In this document: in pieces, positions 37,064 through 46,359 of the stretch
Numbering within the stretch: position 1 is the first letter of the stretch
Layout: the number at the start of each line of letters is the position of its first letter
NCBI RefSeq assembly: GCF_905196875.1
Contig: NZ_CAJJWO010000004.1
Coordinates: 124,001-188,000 of the forward strand
DNA: 64,000 nt
Reading direction: 5' to 3'
From: an uncultured Parabacteroides sp.
Lineage (GTDB): Bacteria; Bacteroidota; Bacteroidia; Bacteroidales; Tannerellaceae
Program-made: the position numbers and the translations under genes
The notes under the pieces: generated by a model
What the model saw: only the letters and a program-made list of their open reading frames with translations
What the model was told of the DNA's origin: nothing
Databases searched by the model: none

Positions 37064-37090
37064 AACAACCGGGGCGGGATTGCCCCGGCT
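37064..37090 (-). terminator. Terminator after the minus-strand susD
   Basis: CCGGGGC and GCCCCGG form a stem with TTGTTTTTATC following on the minus strand. It lies about 32 bp past the SusD stop and before the ASST gene. Confidence 0.8.
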
Positions 37091-37119
37091 GTACATGTAA
37101 GACTAATATCTAATAGGAA

Positions 37120-38763
37120 CTATCTCCAATCTTCTTTCTGTTCCAAAGCATGGTTGGCATCCACTTCGCTTTGAGGGATCGGCAGATACATGTGTTTAGC
37201 TTCAAAAGCAGTGATATTCTGTGTCGGATCTTTGGTTTCCATCAGATATGCTTTTAGTTCACCGGCGTCATACCAGCGGATCAAGTCGTACCAACGGATA
37301 TTTTCTCCACAGAATTCCAACAGTTTCTGATGACGGAGTTCTTTCCAGGCTGCATTGCTGTCACCTATTTGTTTTTCTGCAAGTCCGGCACGCATGCGGA
37401 TGCGGTTGATATCTGCCATAGCACCAGCTACATCACCGGTTTGCAGGCAAGCTTCAGCATGCAGGAATAATACTTCGGCAAAACGCATGACACGAAGGTT
37501 ATTTTTACGGGCGTCATTACCAGCATACATGGAAGCTCCGGCTTCAACCCACCAGGATGTCCATTTTTTGAATAAGAAACGTCCGGGCTTTCCGTTAATC
37601 GTCGGGAACGCAGGCATAGGTTTTAATTTTTTCTTTAAACAACCTTCCCACATTTCTTCAAAATTAGCATCTCCATAAAATATTTCGTTTTTCTTTACGT
37701 CATTGTAATCTTCATAATTGAAGTAACAGGTTGTGTATAAACGTTTGTCCCAACGACTGTCTGAACCTGCTGGACGTTCTTCTACGATATATTCATCTAT
37801 CAGGTGAGCGGAAGGCTGCATTTTGTACCATCCCCCTTTTCTAAATTCCGGACCGAAGAAATTGGCCATATTATTGCCCATGGAAGCATTTGTTCCGTTT
37901 TGATTTCCCCACAAGTCATCACTTGTACCAGAAACGAATTCATAATTAATTTCAAAAATGGATTCTTTATTAAATTCAGTATCATCTCGGAAATTATTTT
38001 CGTATTCCACCAAATCATAACCGTAGGGACCATTAATGACATCGGCTAATTGCTTTTTCGCTTCATCATATCTTTTTTGCCAGAGATATGTTTTTCCTAA
38101 CATTGCCAGAGCTGCACCTTTGGTAACCCGTCCGTTTTCTTCTGCCGGACGTGTGTCGGGCAGTGCAGCAGCAGCAGCTTTGAAATCTTCTTCACATTGT
38201 TTTAAGATATCTTCTTGGGAAGAATAGGGAATATGCTCCGGTGCTTCTTTTTCCGGCAAAGTGCGTAAAACGGCTTCGCGATAGTTTTGCTGGAGCAGGA
38301 AGTAATTGAAACCGCGCATAAAGTGTGCTTCTGCCATCCACTCTTTCAATTTATTCGGATCTGCCGGAGAGTTTGGGGCGTAAAACAGAAAACTGTTGGC
38401 GTACTGTATACTTTTATAAAGGTTTTCCCACAGGCTACTGGCATAACCGCTTTCCGGAGTGTTGGTAAACGACAAAACTTCCCATGCGAAAGCTTCTTCT
38501 CCGCGAGTCGGGTATAAATCGTCTGCACGCATGGAATGATTCCATATGCCACAGAATACACCGTAATAACCATACATATGGTCACGTATCGGATTATAAA
38601 CGGCAACTAATGCGCGTTCTACATTAGCAGCATTATTCCACCATGTACCTTCTGTTTCTTTATTGGGGTTATTTCCTTGATCCAGGAAACTATCGCTACA
38701 TGATGCGAACAGAAGCGGAGAAAAAGCCAAGACAGCGATATATTTCTTTAAATTTGTTTTCAT
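37120..38763 (-). CDS. SusD/RagB-family lipoprotein
   Basis: A 547-residue surface lipoprotein with lipobox LLFASCSD. The SusD-like region (about 20-220, including FNYFLLQQNYREAV) and the C-terminal RagB/SusD domain (about 320-547, ENIRWYDLIRWYDAGELK) are present. It acts with the SusC encoded 22 bp upstream to capture glycans at the surface. Its stop is followed by a strong terminator. Confidence 0.94.
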   Translation of the reverse strand: MKTNLKKYIAVLAFSPLLFASCSDSFLDQGNNPNKETEGTWWNNAANVERALVAVYNPIRDHMYGYYGVFCGIWNHSMRADDLYPTRGEEAFAWEVLSFTNTPESGYASSLWENLYKSIQYANSFLFYAPNSPADPNKLKEWMAEAHFMRGFNYFLLQQNYREAVLRTLPEKEAPEHIPYSSQEDILKQCEEDFKAAAAALPDTRPAEENGRVTKGAALAMLGKTYLWQKRYDEAKKQLADVINGPYGYDLVEYENNFRDDTEFNKESIFEINYEFVSGTSDDLWGNQNGTNASMGNNMANFFGPEFRKGGWYKMQPSAHLIDEYIVEERPAGSDSRWDKRLYTTCYFNYEDYNDVKKNEIFYGDANFEEMWEGCLKKKLKPMPAFPTINGKPGRFLFKKWTSWWVEAGASMYAGNDARKNNLRVMRFAEVLFLHAEACLQTGDVAGAMADINRIRMRAGLAEKQIGDSNAAWKELRHQKLLEFCGENIRWYDLIRWYDAGELKAYLMETKDPTQNITAFEAKHMYLPIPQSEVDANHALEQKEDWR

Positions 38764-38785
38764 ATTTCTATCTCTTTAAAATCAA

Positions 38786-41700
38786 TTAGAATGTTACTTG
38801 TAAACCGAAACTGATTGTACGGGCAGAAGGATAACGACCGTCGTCGCAACCACGACTCATGACATTGTCTGTACCCGATCCTGTTGCACCGTCACCGGTA
38901 TTGACTCCCAAATCAGGTGTATAACCAGAATAACCTGTTATTGTAAATAAGTTTTCCATGGCTGTATAAATACGTACATTCTCCAACATTGCTTTTGTAA
39001 CCCAAGCTTTCGGTAATGTGTATCCCAATTCTAATGTTTTTAGGCGGAAGAAGTCGCCGTTTTCTAGCCAACGGTCTGTATAAGCCCAATTCGTACCGTT
39101 ATTGTCTGTTATAGAAGTTGGATCATCGCTGGCTCCAATAAAACGAGGAATCGTTGTATTTGTGTTATCCGGACGCCATGAGTCCATAAATGTGGTCAAG
39201 TAGTTTCCAACTCCTTCTTTTTTGATATTATAATAAGGTAGTGCATTGTAAATCTTATGTCCGAACTGACCATCGAAGAACATATTCAGGTCGATACCTT
39301 TCCATGCGAAACCGAGATTCAATCCTAAAGTGACTTTAGGTAATGCACTACCGGCATATTGTTTATCTTCCACGTCGATTTTACCATCGCCGTTTGCATC
39401 TTCGAAAATTAAATCACCAGGTTGTGCTTTTTCTTGTACACCATGATAAACGCCATCACCATCTGTATAACCGTTTGCTTTGTTTACCGCGTCGATTTCT
39501 CCTTGATTCTGGAAAATACCTTTTGACTTGATTACCCAAAAACCCCCGATAGGATATCCGGTTTTGGCGTATGTAACAGCACCTCCACCGTGTGGGTCAT
39601 AACCTGTCCACTCATCAGCAGTTGAATTTACTTTAGTTAATTCATTACTTAAAAAAGAAGCGTTCACGCCTACGTGATAGTAAACTTCTCCAACTGTGTT
39701 ACGGTGATTGAGTGCGATTTCAAAACCTTTGTTTTCAACGTTGCCAGCGTTAGAAACTGGAGTTCCTGCCAATCCGAAGCTACCCGGCTGAGGAATAGCT
39801 AATAACATGTCTTCTGTTTTTTGGATAAAGTAGTCCGCACTAACAGTTAACTTGTTATTCCACAAACCTAAGTCAAGACCGATATCTAATGTTTTATTTT
39901 TTTCCCAGGTTGTAACACCCGGTGTTGCCCATTCGTATCCAGTGATGGCTCCGTTGTTTTGCCATTGGTTTCCAAATACACCGTTCAAACCTTGGTAAGG
40001 AGCAGATTGCATTGCGTAGCGTCCAATACCATTTAGGTTACCCAATACACCATAGCTACCACGCAGTTTCACTTCATTGAATGTTTCTTTCAAATCTTCA
40101 AAGAAATCTTCATTCATGATATTCCAACCTATAGAACCGGAAGGGAAATTACCCCATTTGTGTCCGTCATTAAATTTGGAAGAACCATCGCGGCGAATGG
40201 ACAAACTGGCCATATAGCGATCGTCATACGAATACATAGCACGGGCGAACATGGAAACCATTGATTCGCGCCAAGTGGATCCACTGGTTGTGGATGTGGA
40301 AGAGTCACCGGTATCGATCACGTACAAGCCTTCCGGCAAATTGTCACGTCCGGCACCGAAACCTCTCCATTCGTTTTGTTGTGCAGAGTAACCTACAACT
40401 GCATTGATGGTATGTTTGCCGAATACCTTGTCATAGTTGATGGTATTTTCAATCAGCCATTCGTTTTGCCAACCGGTACTTTCGTCCAATTGCGTTTTCA
40501 GGTTCTGTCCGGCAGAACTGAAATAATAAGGTGCGATATAGGTATAATTACGATTGGTGTATTTATTCAGACCTACATTAAATTTGTATTTCAATCCTTC
40601 AAGATACAGATCCACTTCTGCCCAGCCATTTAACATCAAGTCAATACTATGTTTTTGGCGGTCATGTGCTTCAGCCCAACCAACTGGGTTACCTCCGGCT
40701 TTAGCCCAACTTGGAGTAGTTCCCCAATGCCCGACAGAATTATTCTCATCATACACGCTCTGTTGAGGGACGACATTCAATAATTCGCTGAAAGAAATAT
40801 CATCGAAATCTTTTTTGGCAAATTTCATCAAAAATGTGTTCCCTACGCGGACATGATTATTGAAGAAAGAGAATGTGTTCTTTGTACGCAAGTTCCAAGC
40901 TTCATATCCCGTTGTTTTTACAATACCGTCTTGTTTCAGGTAGCTACCGGATACGTTGAATGTGGCAGTTTTACTACCTCCTGTTACATTTAAGTTCACC
41001 TTGCTGACATTGGCTTGTTCGAATAGTTCGTCCTGCCAGTCGGTGCCTTTACCTTGCCAGCCGGTCAGTTCTGCGACACCTTGATTGATGTTGTAGATCT
41101 TGGCGAAGTCGCGATATTGGTTACCGTCCATTACATCATATTTTTTAGCAACCATTTGGATACCGGTGTAGGCATCCACAGTTACCTTAGTCGGCATATC
41201 TTTACGTCCGCCTTTAGTAGTGATCAACACAACACCATTTGCTGCACGCGATCCATAAATGGCTGCAGCAGAGGCGTCTTTCAATACTTCAATGGATTGA
41301 ATGTCTGACGGATCTACCATATTTATATCACCGTACACGCCGTCAATAACATACAACGGAGTAGTTGATTGCAGGGAGCTTACACCACGGATATTGATGG
41401 TCATACCTGAACCTGGTTGTCCGGTGTTGGCTGATACGGTAACACCCGGTACACGTCCTTGTAGGGCAGAAGCTGTAGTTCGTGCAACATTAGCCTGCAA
41501 TTCTTTTCCGGAAACGGAAGAAACGGCTCCAGTCAAGTGACTTTTCTTTACAGTACCGTAACCGATTACTACAACTTCATCCAATAATTCACCGTCGGCC
41601 ATTGTGATATCAATTACGTTTTTGTTGCCTACAGTGACAGAAGATTGTTGCATACCTACGTAAGAAAATCCCAGGACCTGTCCTGGGGTGACATTGATGG

Positions 41701-41881
41701 TGTAATTCCCATCAATGTCAGTTGTTGTACCTATTGTGGTTCCTTTTACAACAACTGTTGCTCCGATGACTGGATTGTTCTCCGAGTCTTTTACCGTACC
41801 TTTTACGGTCATAGCCTGCTGTGCCCAACTGGAAACAGCAAAGGCTCCTAGTAATAGAGAAAAAGCTAGTTTTCTGTTCAT
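38786..41881 (-). CDS. SusC-type TonB-dependent transporter (no STN)
   Basis: A 1031-residue outer-membrane transporter. A short signal peptide ends at WAQQ. The carboxypeptidase-regulatory-like domain (about 24-105), the TonB box with DEVVVIGYGTVKKSHLTGA and the plug (about 120-235) lead into the barrel. There is no STN domain, in contrast to the other SusC in this window, so it does not signal through FecR. The locus instead has an AraC regulator upstream. Its position after the GH30 and small secreted genes is unusual, since susC is often first in such loci. Confidence 0.95.
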   Translation of the reverse strand: MNRKLAFSLLLGAFAVSSWAQQAMTVKGTVKDSENNPVIGATVVVKGTTIGTTTDIDGNYTINVTPGQVLGFSYVGMQQSSVTVGNKNVIDITMADGELLDEVVVIGYGTVKKSHLTGAVSSVSGKELQANVARTTASALQGRVPGVTVSANTGQPGSGMTINIRGVSSLQSTTPLYVIDGVYGDINMVDPSDIQSIEVLKDASAAAIYGSRAANGVVLITTKGGRKDMPTKVTVDAYTGIQMVAKKYDVMDGNQYRDFAKIYNINQGVAELTGWQGKGTDWQDELFEQANVSKVNLNVTGGSKTATFNVSGSYLKQDGIVKTTGYEAWNLRTKNTFSFFNNHVRVGNTFLMKFAKKDFDDISFSELLNVVPQQSVYDENNSVGHWGTTPSWAKAGGNPVGWAEAHDRQKHSIDLMLNGWAEVDLYLEGLKYKFNVGLNKYTNRNYTYIAPYYFSSAGQNLKTQLDESTGWQNEWLIENTINYDKVFGKHTINAVVGYSAQQNEWRGFGAGRDNLPEGLYVIDTGDSSTSTTSGSTWRESMVSMFARAMYSYDDRYMASLSIRRDGSSKFNDGHKWGNFPSGSIGWNIMNEDFFEDLKETFNEVKLRGSYGVLGNLNGIGRYAMQSAPYQGLNGVFGNQWQNNGAITGYEWATPGVTTWEKNKTLDIGLDLGLWNNKLTVSADYFIQKTEDMLLAIPQPGSFGLAGTPVSNAGNVENKGFEIALNHRNTVGEVYYHVGVNASFLSNELTKVNSTADEWTGYDPHGGGAVTYAKTGYPIGGFWVIKSKGIFQNQGEIDAVNKANGYTDGDGVYHGVQEKAQPGDLIFEDANGDGKIDVEDKQYAGSALPKVTLGLNLGFAWKGIDLNMFFDGQFGHKIYNALPYYNIKKEGVGNYLTTFMDSWRPDNTNTTIPRFIGASDDPTSITDNNGTNWAYTDRWLENGDFFRLKTLELGYTLPKAWVTKAMLENVRIYTAMENLFTITGYSGYTPDLGVNTGDGATGSGTDNVMSRGCDDGRYPSARTISFGLQVTF

Positions 41882-41916
41882 GATTATATAGTTAAATAAT
41901 AATTATTAAATTAGAT

Positions 41917-42324
41917 TTACCACCATTCAGGAATATAGCCAGAGTCATTTATATCGGGATCATCTCCATTTACAGCTATAACCTTCTTGGTTAAAACGAT
42001 ATCAATGTTATCTCCTGTGATGTGAGCTGTGATTGTTTGAGGACCCAATGCTTTTCCTTTTGTTACAACTACAAACTGTGTAAATTCGGTCACGCGATTC
42101 AACTGGTCAATGTCCCAAGTCACATGAACATTTGCTGGTTTATCCCCCATTATAATGTATCTTTTTCCTCCTAAGTTGTAGATATAATCTTTCCCGTGGA
42201 TATAGTAATCTGAACTTTGTTGTTCCACTATTGATAGATTTGTTTTATTGGGATTTTCAGCATAAGTATTAATGCCTCCCCAAAATAAAATAGAGAGTAG
42301 AAAGGTTAATTTTAAAGTTTTCAT
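41917..42324 (-). CDS. Small secreted Ig-like protein
   Basis: A 135-residue protein with a clear signal peptide (MKTLKLTFLLSILFWGG, cut near TYA). The rest is beta-rich and one segment (VTWDIDQLNRVTEF) parallels the first module of the protein encoded next at 42405, so the two may share an Ig-like domain. No known family is recognised. It is placed just before susC in the locus and a strong hairpin separates it from the 42405 gene. Confidence 0.7.
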   Translation of the reverse strand: MKTLKLTFLLSILFWGGINTYAENPNKTNLSIVEQQSSDYYIHGKDYIYNLGGKRYIIMGDKPANVHVTWDIDQLNRVTEFTQFVVVTKGKALGPQTITAHITGDNIDIVLTKKVIAVNGDDPDINDSGYIPEWW

Positions 42325-42352
42325 AAAATGATAGTTTTATTAGGATTAAGTT

Positions 42353-42394
42353 TAATCGGTCGATTATTTGAAGCTTCTAATAATCGACCGATTA
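42353..42394. repeat. Strong 16-bp intercistronic hairpin
   Basis: Arms of 16 bp (core AATCGGTCGATTATT and AATAATCGACCGATT) pair perfectly around a ten-base loop that contains GAAGCTTC. It lies between two genes of one probable operon and has no clear T-tract, so mRNA protection or attenuation is more likely than full termination. Confidence 0.8.
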
Positions 42395-42404
42395 TATATG
42401 AGAT

Positions 42405-43430
42405 TTATTTCTTTATGATCTTGGCTGTCTCTACACCATTTGTTTTTTCGACTTGAATGTAATAGATACCGTTTTTGCAATTGGAAAGATCGATCTTGGC
42501 TTCCATGTTGTTATTACCGCATAACTGGTTTTTAACCAATTCTCCCATTGTTCCAACAACCCGGATTGATTTTATAGCAGACTCGTCAATAGATTTAACT
42601 GTTACATTAGATGCATCATAATATGAAACTGTAATTGAGGGCTCTTTTGTAATTGATTTAAGTTTACTATTTCCATTTATGATACGATATGTACCATTAA
42701 ATAATTGTTGACCAGAATTATGGGTATAAACGAAATAGAAACTGATGGTGTTGTTACTTAATCCGTATATCCAATTGCTGGGAGCTTTAATTATTATCTC
42801 TGTACCATAATCGGACACAGTTATGTTGTTTTTTAATGTACCTCCTTGGTATACCGATGTTGTATAAGGACTATTATGGTATCCGTATGCAATTTTCAGG
42901 TGTTCAGTATTTACTGTTGAAGATGTTGCTGAAGCATTTTTTTTGATTACACATGAGAAATAAAGATCTCCGCTGGTTGTGGTAAAACTATTTCCTAAAG
43001 AAGTTACATATTGATTAATATTTGAATAGCTACCAGATAGTTTATCACTAATACCTATAACATTTAAACTTATTTCATTTTCTTCGGGCTTAGGATCTGG
43101 ATCCGGAGATGTTGGTTTAACAGCATTAATTGTCTTGCTTAATACAGTACCATTACTTAATGTCGCTCTCAAAGAATAAGAACCTTCAGCTGTTTTTCTC
43201 CCTAATTCGATCGTTGTGTTTGTATAGCTAATACGGTAAAAATCCGAAGGATAATCCCAAGTTGCTGTTAAACTAGATGGCAGAGCACTGCCATCAGTTG
43301 TTACTATGCTGTATACTGCATTAGTTGTTAATTCACTTGGCCCATCAATCTTATAACTGACGGCTTTAGCACTTGTTCCCGCTAATAAAGCGACAACCAA
43401 TAAAATTGTTTGTGTAAAAAACTTTTTCAT
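42405..43430 (-). CDS. Secreted protein with T9SS sorting domain
   Basis: A 341-residue protein with signal peptide MKKFFTQTILLVVALLAG. An Ig-like domain (about 25-110) is joined by a Pro-Asp linker (PDPDPKPE) to a second beta domain (about 125-255). The last 80 residues look like a type-A sorting domain of the type IX secretion system, with NGIYYIQVEKTNGVETAKIIKK-like ending (NGIYYIQVEKTNG then KIIKK). It is therefore probably surface-attached. Function unknown; binding of the target glycan is plausible from its place in the locus. Confidence 0.8.
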   Translation of the reverse strand: MKKFFTQTILLVVALLAGTSAKAVSYKIDGPSELTTNAVYSIVTTDGSALPSSLTATWDYPSDFYRISYTNTTIELGRKTAEGSYSLRATLSNGTVLSKTINAVKPTSPDPDPKPEENEISLNVIGISDKLSGSYSNINQYVTSLGNSFTTTSGDLYFSCVIKKNASATSSTVNTEHLKIAYGYHNSPYTTSVYQGGTLKNNITVSDYGTEIIIKAPSNWIYGLSNNTISFYFVYTHNSGQQLFNGTYRIINGNSKLKSITKEPSITVSYYDASNVTVKSIDESAIKSIRVVGTMGELVKNQLCGNNNMEAKIDLSNCKNGIYYIQVEKTNGVETAKIIKK

Positions 43431-43448
43431 GGTCTTATAAATTTAAAG

Positions 43449-44960
43449 TTATTCAACGTTTCCTGTAAATGTTATGACACTTTTAGCCGGTAGTGTAACT
43501 ACGTAAGTATTGTTTACCGGTTGTATTGTATCCAGAGCAGCCCATTTGTGTGTGGCATCAGTCAGATGACCTACTATCGGACCGGCAGTTTGAGTATTGT
43601 CGACTATCAAATCGATAGTCTTTTCTGTGTCATTGGTATTGATAGCTACTGCTGTGAATGAATTGCCGTTTTTGTAACCGGATACCATATATCCCTGATC
43701 TGTATTATATTCGGCTGATATGCGTCTACTGCCCACGGGAATATAGCGTGTAAAGTTGCCGAATGTCTCATAACGTTTACCTGTCTCGTAGTCCGTACGG
43801 TTCTTGGAGATATAAATCAAGCCTTCGTTTGTTCCGCTATCAGGCAATGCTCCTGCCCACCAGATAATCGAACTTACATTGGCTTCACAAAGATAACGGT
43901 GGAATTTGACCGCCCAGTTAAGGCCATCCTCCATTGAGGTACTGTATGAATTGTGCGGATCGCTGATTTCTGTCAACCATACCGGTACATTCTTCGATTC
44001 TGCTTTGGTAAACGGTTCGATAGCCGGATCTTTTTTTGTTACCGGGTCAGCATAACCGTGTCCGGCTGCGATGATTGGGAAATTGGTGATACGAGTATTG
44101 ATATTTAAAATATCCCGAACATAATTTTTACTACCCATGATAAAACCTAAAATACCTGTCCATTGTGCGTTTTCTCCGAAGATAATTTTCACGTCCGGTT
44201 GCTTGCTGGCGAATGTAGGCCCCATGTTGTTGACGATGAAACGTCCCAAGGTAGTTGTTCCCGGTAACCAGAGGCAAGAGCTCCAAGAGGCTGCATATTC
44301 CGGCTCATTGGCTGGTGATATGGCATAAGGCTTTAAACCTACCGAACTGTAAGCATCACAAAAAGCGGATAGATAATTGGCATATTCTTGATAGTAAGCA
44401 GATTTTAAATTCCCTTTCGAATCGCTGCCGTTACTTTTCATATAGGCAGGCGGACTCCAAACGGAATAAACGAATTTATCGACATCATATAATGCTTTGA
44501 CACGCTGGTTAATCCATAACTGTCCTTTGCGTTGAGCCATTTCTTCTGCCGCTTCATTCCCGTCGGCACTGTAGTCGATGTCGAAAAATGGGTCATCGAG
44601 CGGCATATCGATTTCTTCATCCAAATAGAAGGAAGTATCTCCTTCCTTTTTCCAATAATGAGAATAGACTTCACCTCTTAAGATATTCAGGTGCAGCCCC
44701 TCTTTCCCGAACATCAGGTCTAATACCGTATCACGTTTGCGATGTGCATACAAATAATCCGCCCATCCGGCTTGTGCCACACCGAAACCATCGATATTTT
44801 GTTCTTCCGTATTCCAGTGAAGTATTACGTCAGTATTTGCAACGGCTTTTGTCGCAATGGAACCACCAGCTTTCTGGTCTGCAATTTCGCAGTCTGTACA
44901 TGAACCTAAAAGGAACAAACAAGCGAACAATCCTAAGGTTAAATTTCGATGTGTTTTCAT
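43449..44960 (-). CDS. GH30 family glycosidase (lipoprotein)
   Basis: A 503-residue enzyme with lipobox FLLGSCTD. The TIM barrel has the GH30 landmarks WSPPAYMKSNG, the acid/base Glu in SPANEPEY (about 218) and the nucleophile Glu in WLTEISDP (about 329), and a short beta domain ends it. GH30 includes beta-glucosidases, beta-1,6-glucanases, galactanases and glucuronoxylanases; the PPAYMKSNG and ANEPEY blocks lean to the xylanase-like group but the substrate is open. It is the first gene of the minus-strand locus. The start at 44960 gives a better signal peptide than 44972. Confidence 0.9.
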   Translation of the reverse strand: MKTHRNLTLGLFACLFLLGSCTDCEIADQKAGGSIATKAVANTDVILHWNTEEQNIDGFGVAQAGWADYLYAHRKRDTVLDLMFGKEGLHLNILRGEVYSHYWKKEGDTSFYLDEEIDMPLDDPFFDIDYSADGNEAAEEMAQRKGQLWINQRVKALYDVDKFVYSVWSPPAYMKSNGSDSKGNLKSAYYQEYANYLSAFCDAYSSVGLKPYAISPANEPEYAASWSSCLWLPGTTTLGRFIVNNMGPTFASKQPDVKIIFGENAQWTGILGFIMGSKNYVRDILNINTRITNFPIIAAGHGYADPVTKKDPAIEPFTKAESKNVPVWLTEISDPHNSYSTSMEDGLNWAVKFHRYLCEANVSSIIWWAGALPDSGTNEGLIYISKNRTDYETGKRYETFGNFTRYIPVGSRRISAEYNTDQGYMVSGYKNGNSFTAVAINTNDTEKTIDLIVDNTQTAGPIVGHLTDATHKWAALDTIQPVNNTYVVTLPAKSVITFTGNVE

Positions 44961-45324
44961 AATGAATGGCATTAATGTTAATCTTCATTGCAAATGTAGA
45001 GAATGGAGTAAAAGCAGAAGTGTCTGATTCAGTCAATTTATTGTACGCATCTGTCAATTTTATTAAAATAAAACTCTTTTGAATCTTTTATGGGAATAAA
45101 AATTAACTATAATGCCACTTGTATAGAGCTATGTTAACAAATAAAAACGTATTAAATGTGAATAAACGTTTTCATGATTTTGCATTGGTTTATTTATTTA
45201 AGTTTCTTGTAATTAGCTATTTGCCTTGTTTTTGATTGCGCTGTGAGGTCAGACTGAATTGCTCTATTCGGTCACATGGAATAAGTACAGGTTTTATTTT
45301 GACTGATCAGGAATAAATTGCGAG
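44961..45324. promoter_or_regulatory. Control region of polysaccharide locus 2
   Basis: This 364-bp gap has a minus-strand -7 box TACATTTG at 44991-44998. Upstream of it are two direct repeats GTCAATTTATT and GTCAATTTTATT beginning at 45032 and 45053. The 21-bp offset is typical of AraC-type sites. Nothing else is recognised in the gap. Confidence 0.55.
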
Positions 45325-45340
45325 TTATACGATAACTCGC
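45320..45340 (-). terminator. Hairpin over the araC-type stop codon
   Basis: GCGAGTTAT and ATAACTCGC form a perfect 9-bp stem with a three-base loop that contains the gene stop. A weak T-run (AATTTATT) follows on the minus strand. Termination efficiency is uncertain. Confidence 0.5.
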
Positions 45341-46200
45341 ATTCGTTGGTAATTCTCGCGATACTCCTGTGGGGTGACGCCTTTGAATTTCTTGAATACT
45401 TTATAGAAATAAGACTGGCTGGCAAAACCACACCGGGAAGCGATATCCATGATGCATTCCTTTTCATTGTTGTTCAGTTCGCGGACAACAGAGTTGATAC
45501 GATATTCCTGCAGAAAGTCCGTGAAATTATGGTTCGTGTTCTTCTTAAGGAAACGGGAAAGCGTGGAAAGACTCATTCCCATATATTGGGCCAGTTCGTC
45601 TATCGTGATCGGTTCGGCTAGGTTCTTACCGATATAGTCGAGTATCTTTTTCATCTGATAATCGGTCTCCGTATATTGCGGAGATGCGTTTTTGGATAAA
45701 ACGCGCACATCTTCTGAAAGGGAGAGTTCGTGTAATAGTATAAAGAACTTCATGACAGAATAAAAACCTTTTTCTGTGGATATCATTCGCATAATAGGAA
45801 GTACACGGTTGATATCGGCCTGGCCGAATGCCAATCCGTGTTCTGCTTTTGCCATCATTTTCATGACCGAGTCGAACTGGTTTTTCTGAAAAGCCGGATT
45901 AGAAAACAGGGAAGGATGAAACTGGATCGTGATCTCATGGATATCGTTCGAACGGCAGTTCCCGTTCACCCAAGCATGTTTCAATTCAGTACTGGTGATC
46001 AGTACCAGGTCTTTTTCGCCGATAGTTTCCTCCGAGTCGCCGACAATCCGCTGGGCACCACTTGCATTTTCTACAAAGTTTAGTTCCCAAACATTGTGGA
46101 CGTGTATGGGAAATGTGAAAGATGATTTTGTGCGTTCAAATAAGATAAAACTGTCCTTAATGGATAGGGGCGACTTTTCTCTGAAAACTTCTGTTATCAT
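45325..46200 (-). CDS. AraC-family transcriptional regulator
   Basis: A 291-residue regulator. An N-terminal cupin-like sensor domain (about 10-160, FPIHVHNVWELNFVENASG) is followed by two helix-turn-helix motifs (about 190-290) with the family signature DIASRCGFASQSYFYKVFKK. It probably activates the locus that begins with the GH30 gene, binding the direct repeats in the gap between them and sensing a sugar via the cupin. The ATG at 46200 is used; one at 46209 adds three residues. Confidence 0.9.
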   Translation of the reverse strand: MITEVFREKSPLSIKDSFILFERTKSSFTFPIHVHNVWELNFVENASGAQRIVGDSEETIGEKDLVLITSTELKHAWVNGNCRSNDIHEITIQFHPSLFSNPAFQKNQFDSVMKMMAKAEHGLAFGQADINRVLPIMRMISTEKGFYSVMKFFILLHELSLSEDVRVLSKNASPQYTETDYQMKKILDYIGKNLAEPITIDELAQYMGMSLSTLSRFLKKNTNHNFTDFLQEYRINSVVRELNNNEKECIMDIASRCGFASQSYFYKVFKKFKGVTPQEYRENYQRMRVIV

Positions 46201-46227
46201 GGCATTCATATTAAACTAGTGTGTAGG

Positions 46228-46235
46228 CAAAGATA
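46228..46235 (-). promoter_or_regulatory. -7 box of the AraC-type gene
   Basis: On the minus strand TATCTTTG matches TAnnTTTG, 27 bp before the start codon. Confidence 0.45.
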
Positions 46236-46314
46236 ACGGATTGAGTCTTATTTGCATGATGAATTTGAAAAAATATTATCATGATTCATCAGTACGATAT
46301 GTATAGAAAAAAAC

Positions 46315-46350
46315 AAAAGGCTCGAAATGAGTTGAAATTTCGAACCTTTT
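46315..46350 (-). terminator. Terminator of hexokinase
   Basis: AAAAGG and CGAAAT pair with ATTTCG and CCTTTT in one stem, 10 bp past the hexokinase stop, with T-rich sequence after it on the minus strand. Confidence 0.8.
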
Positions 46351-46359
46351 ACAATATGA

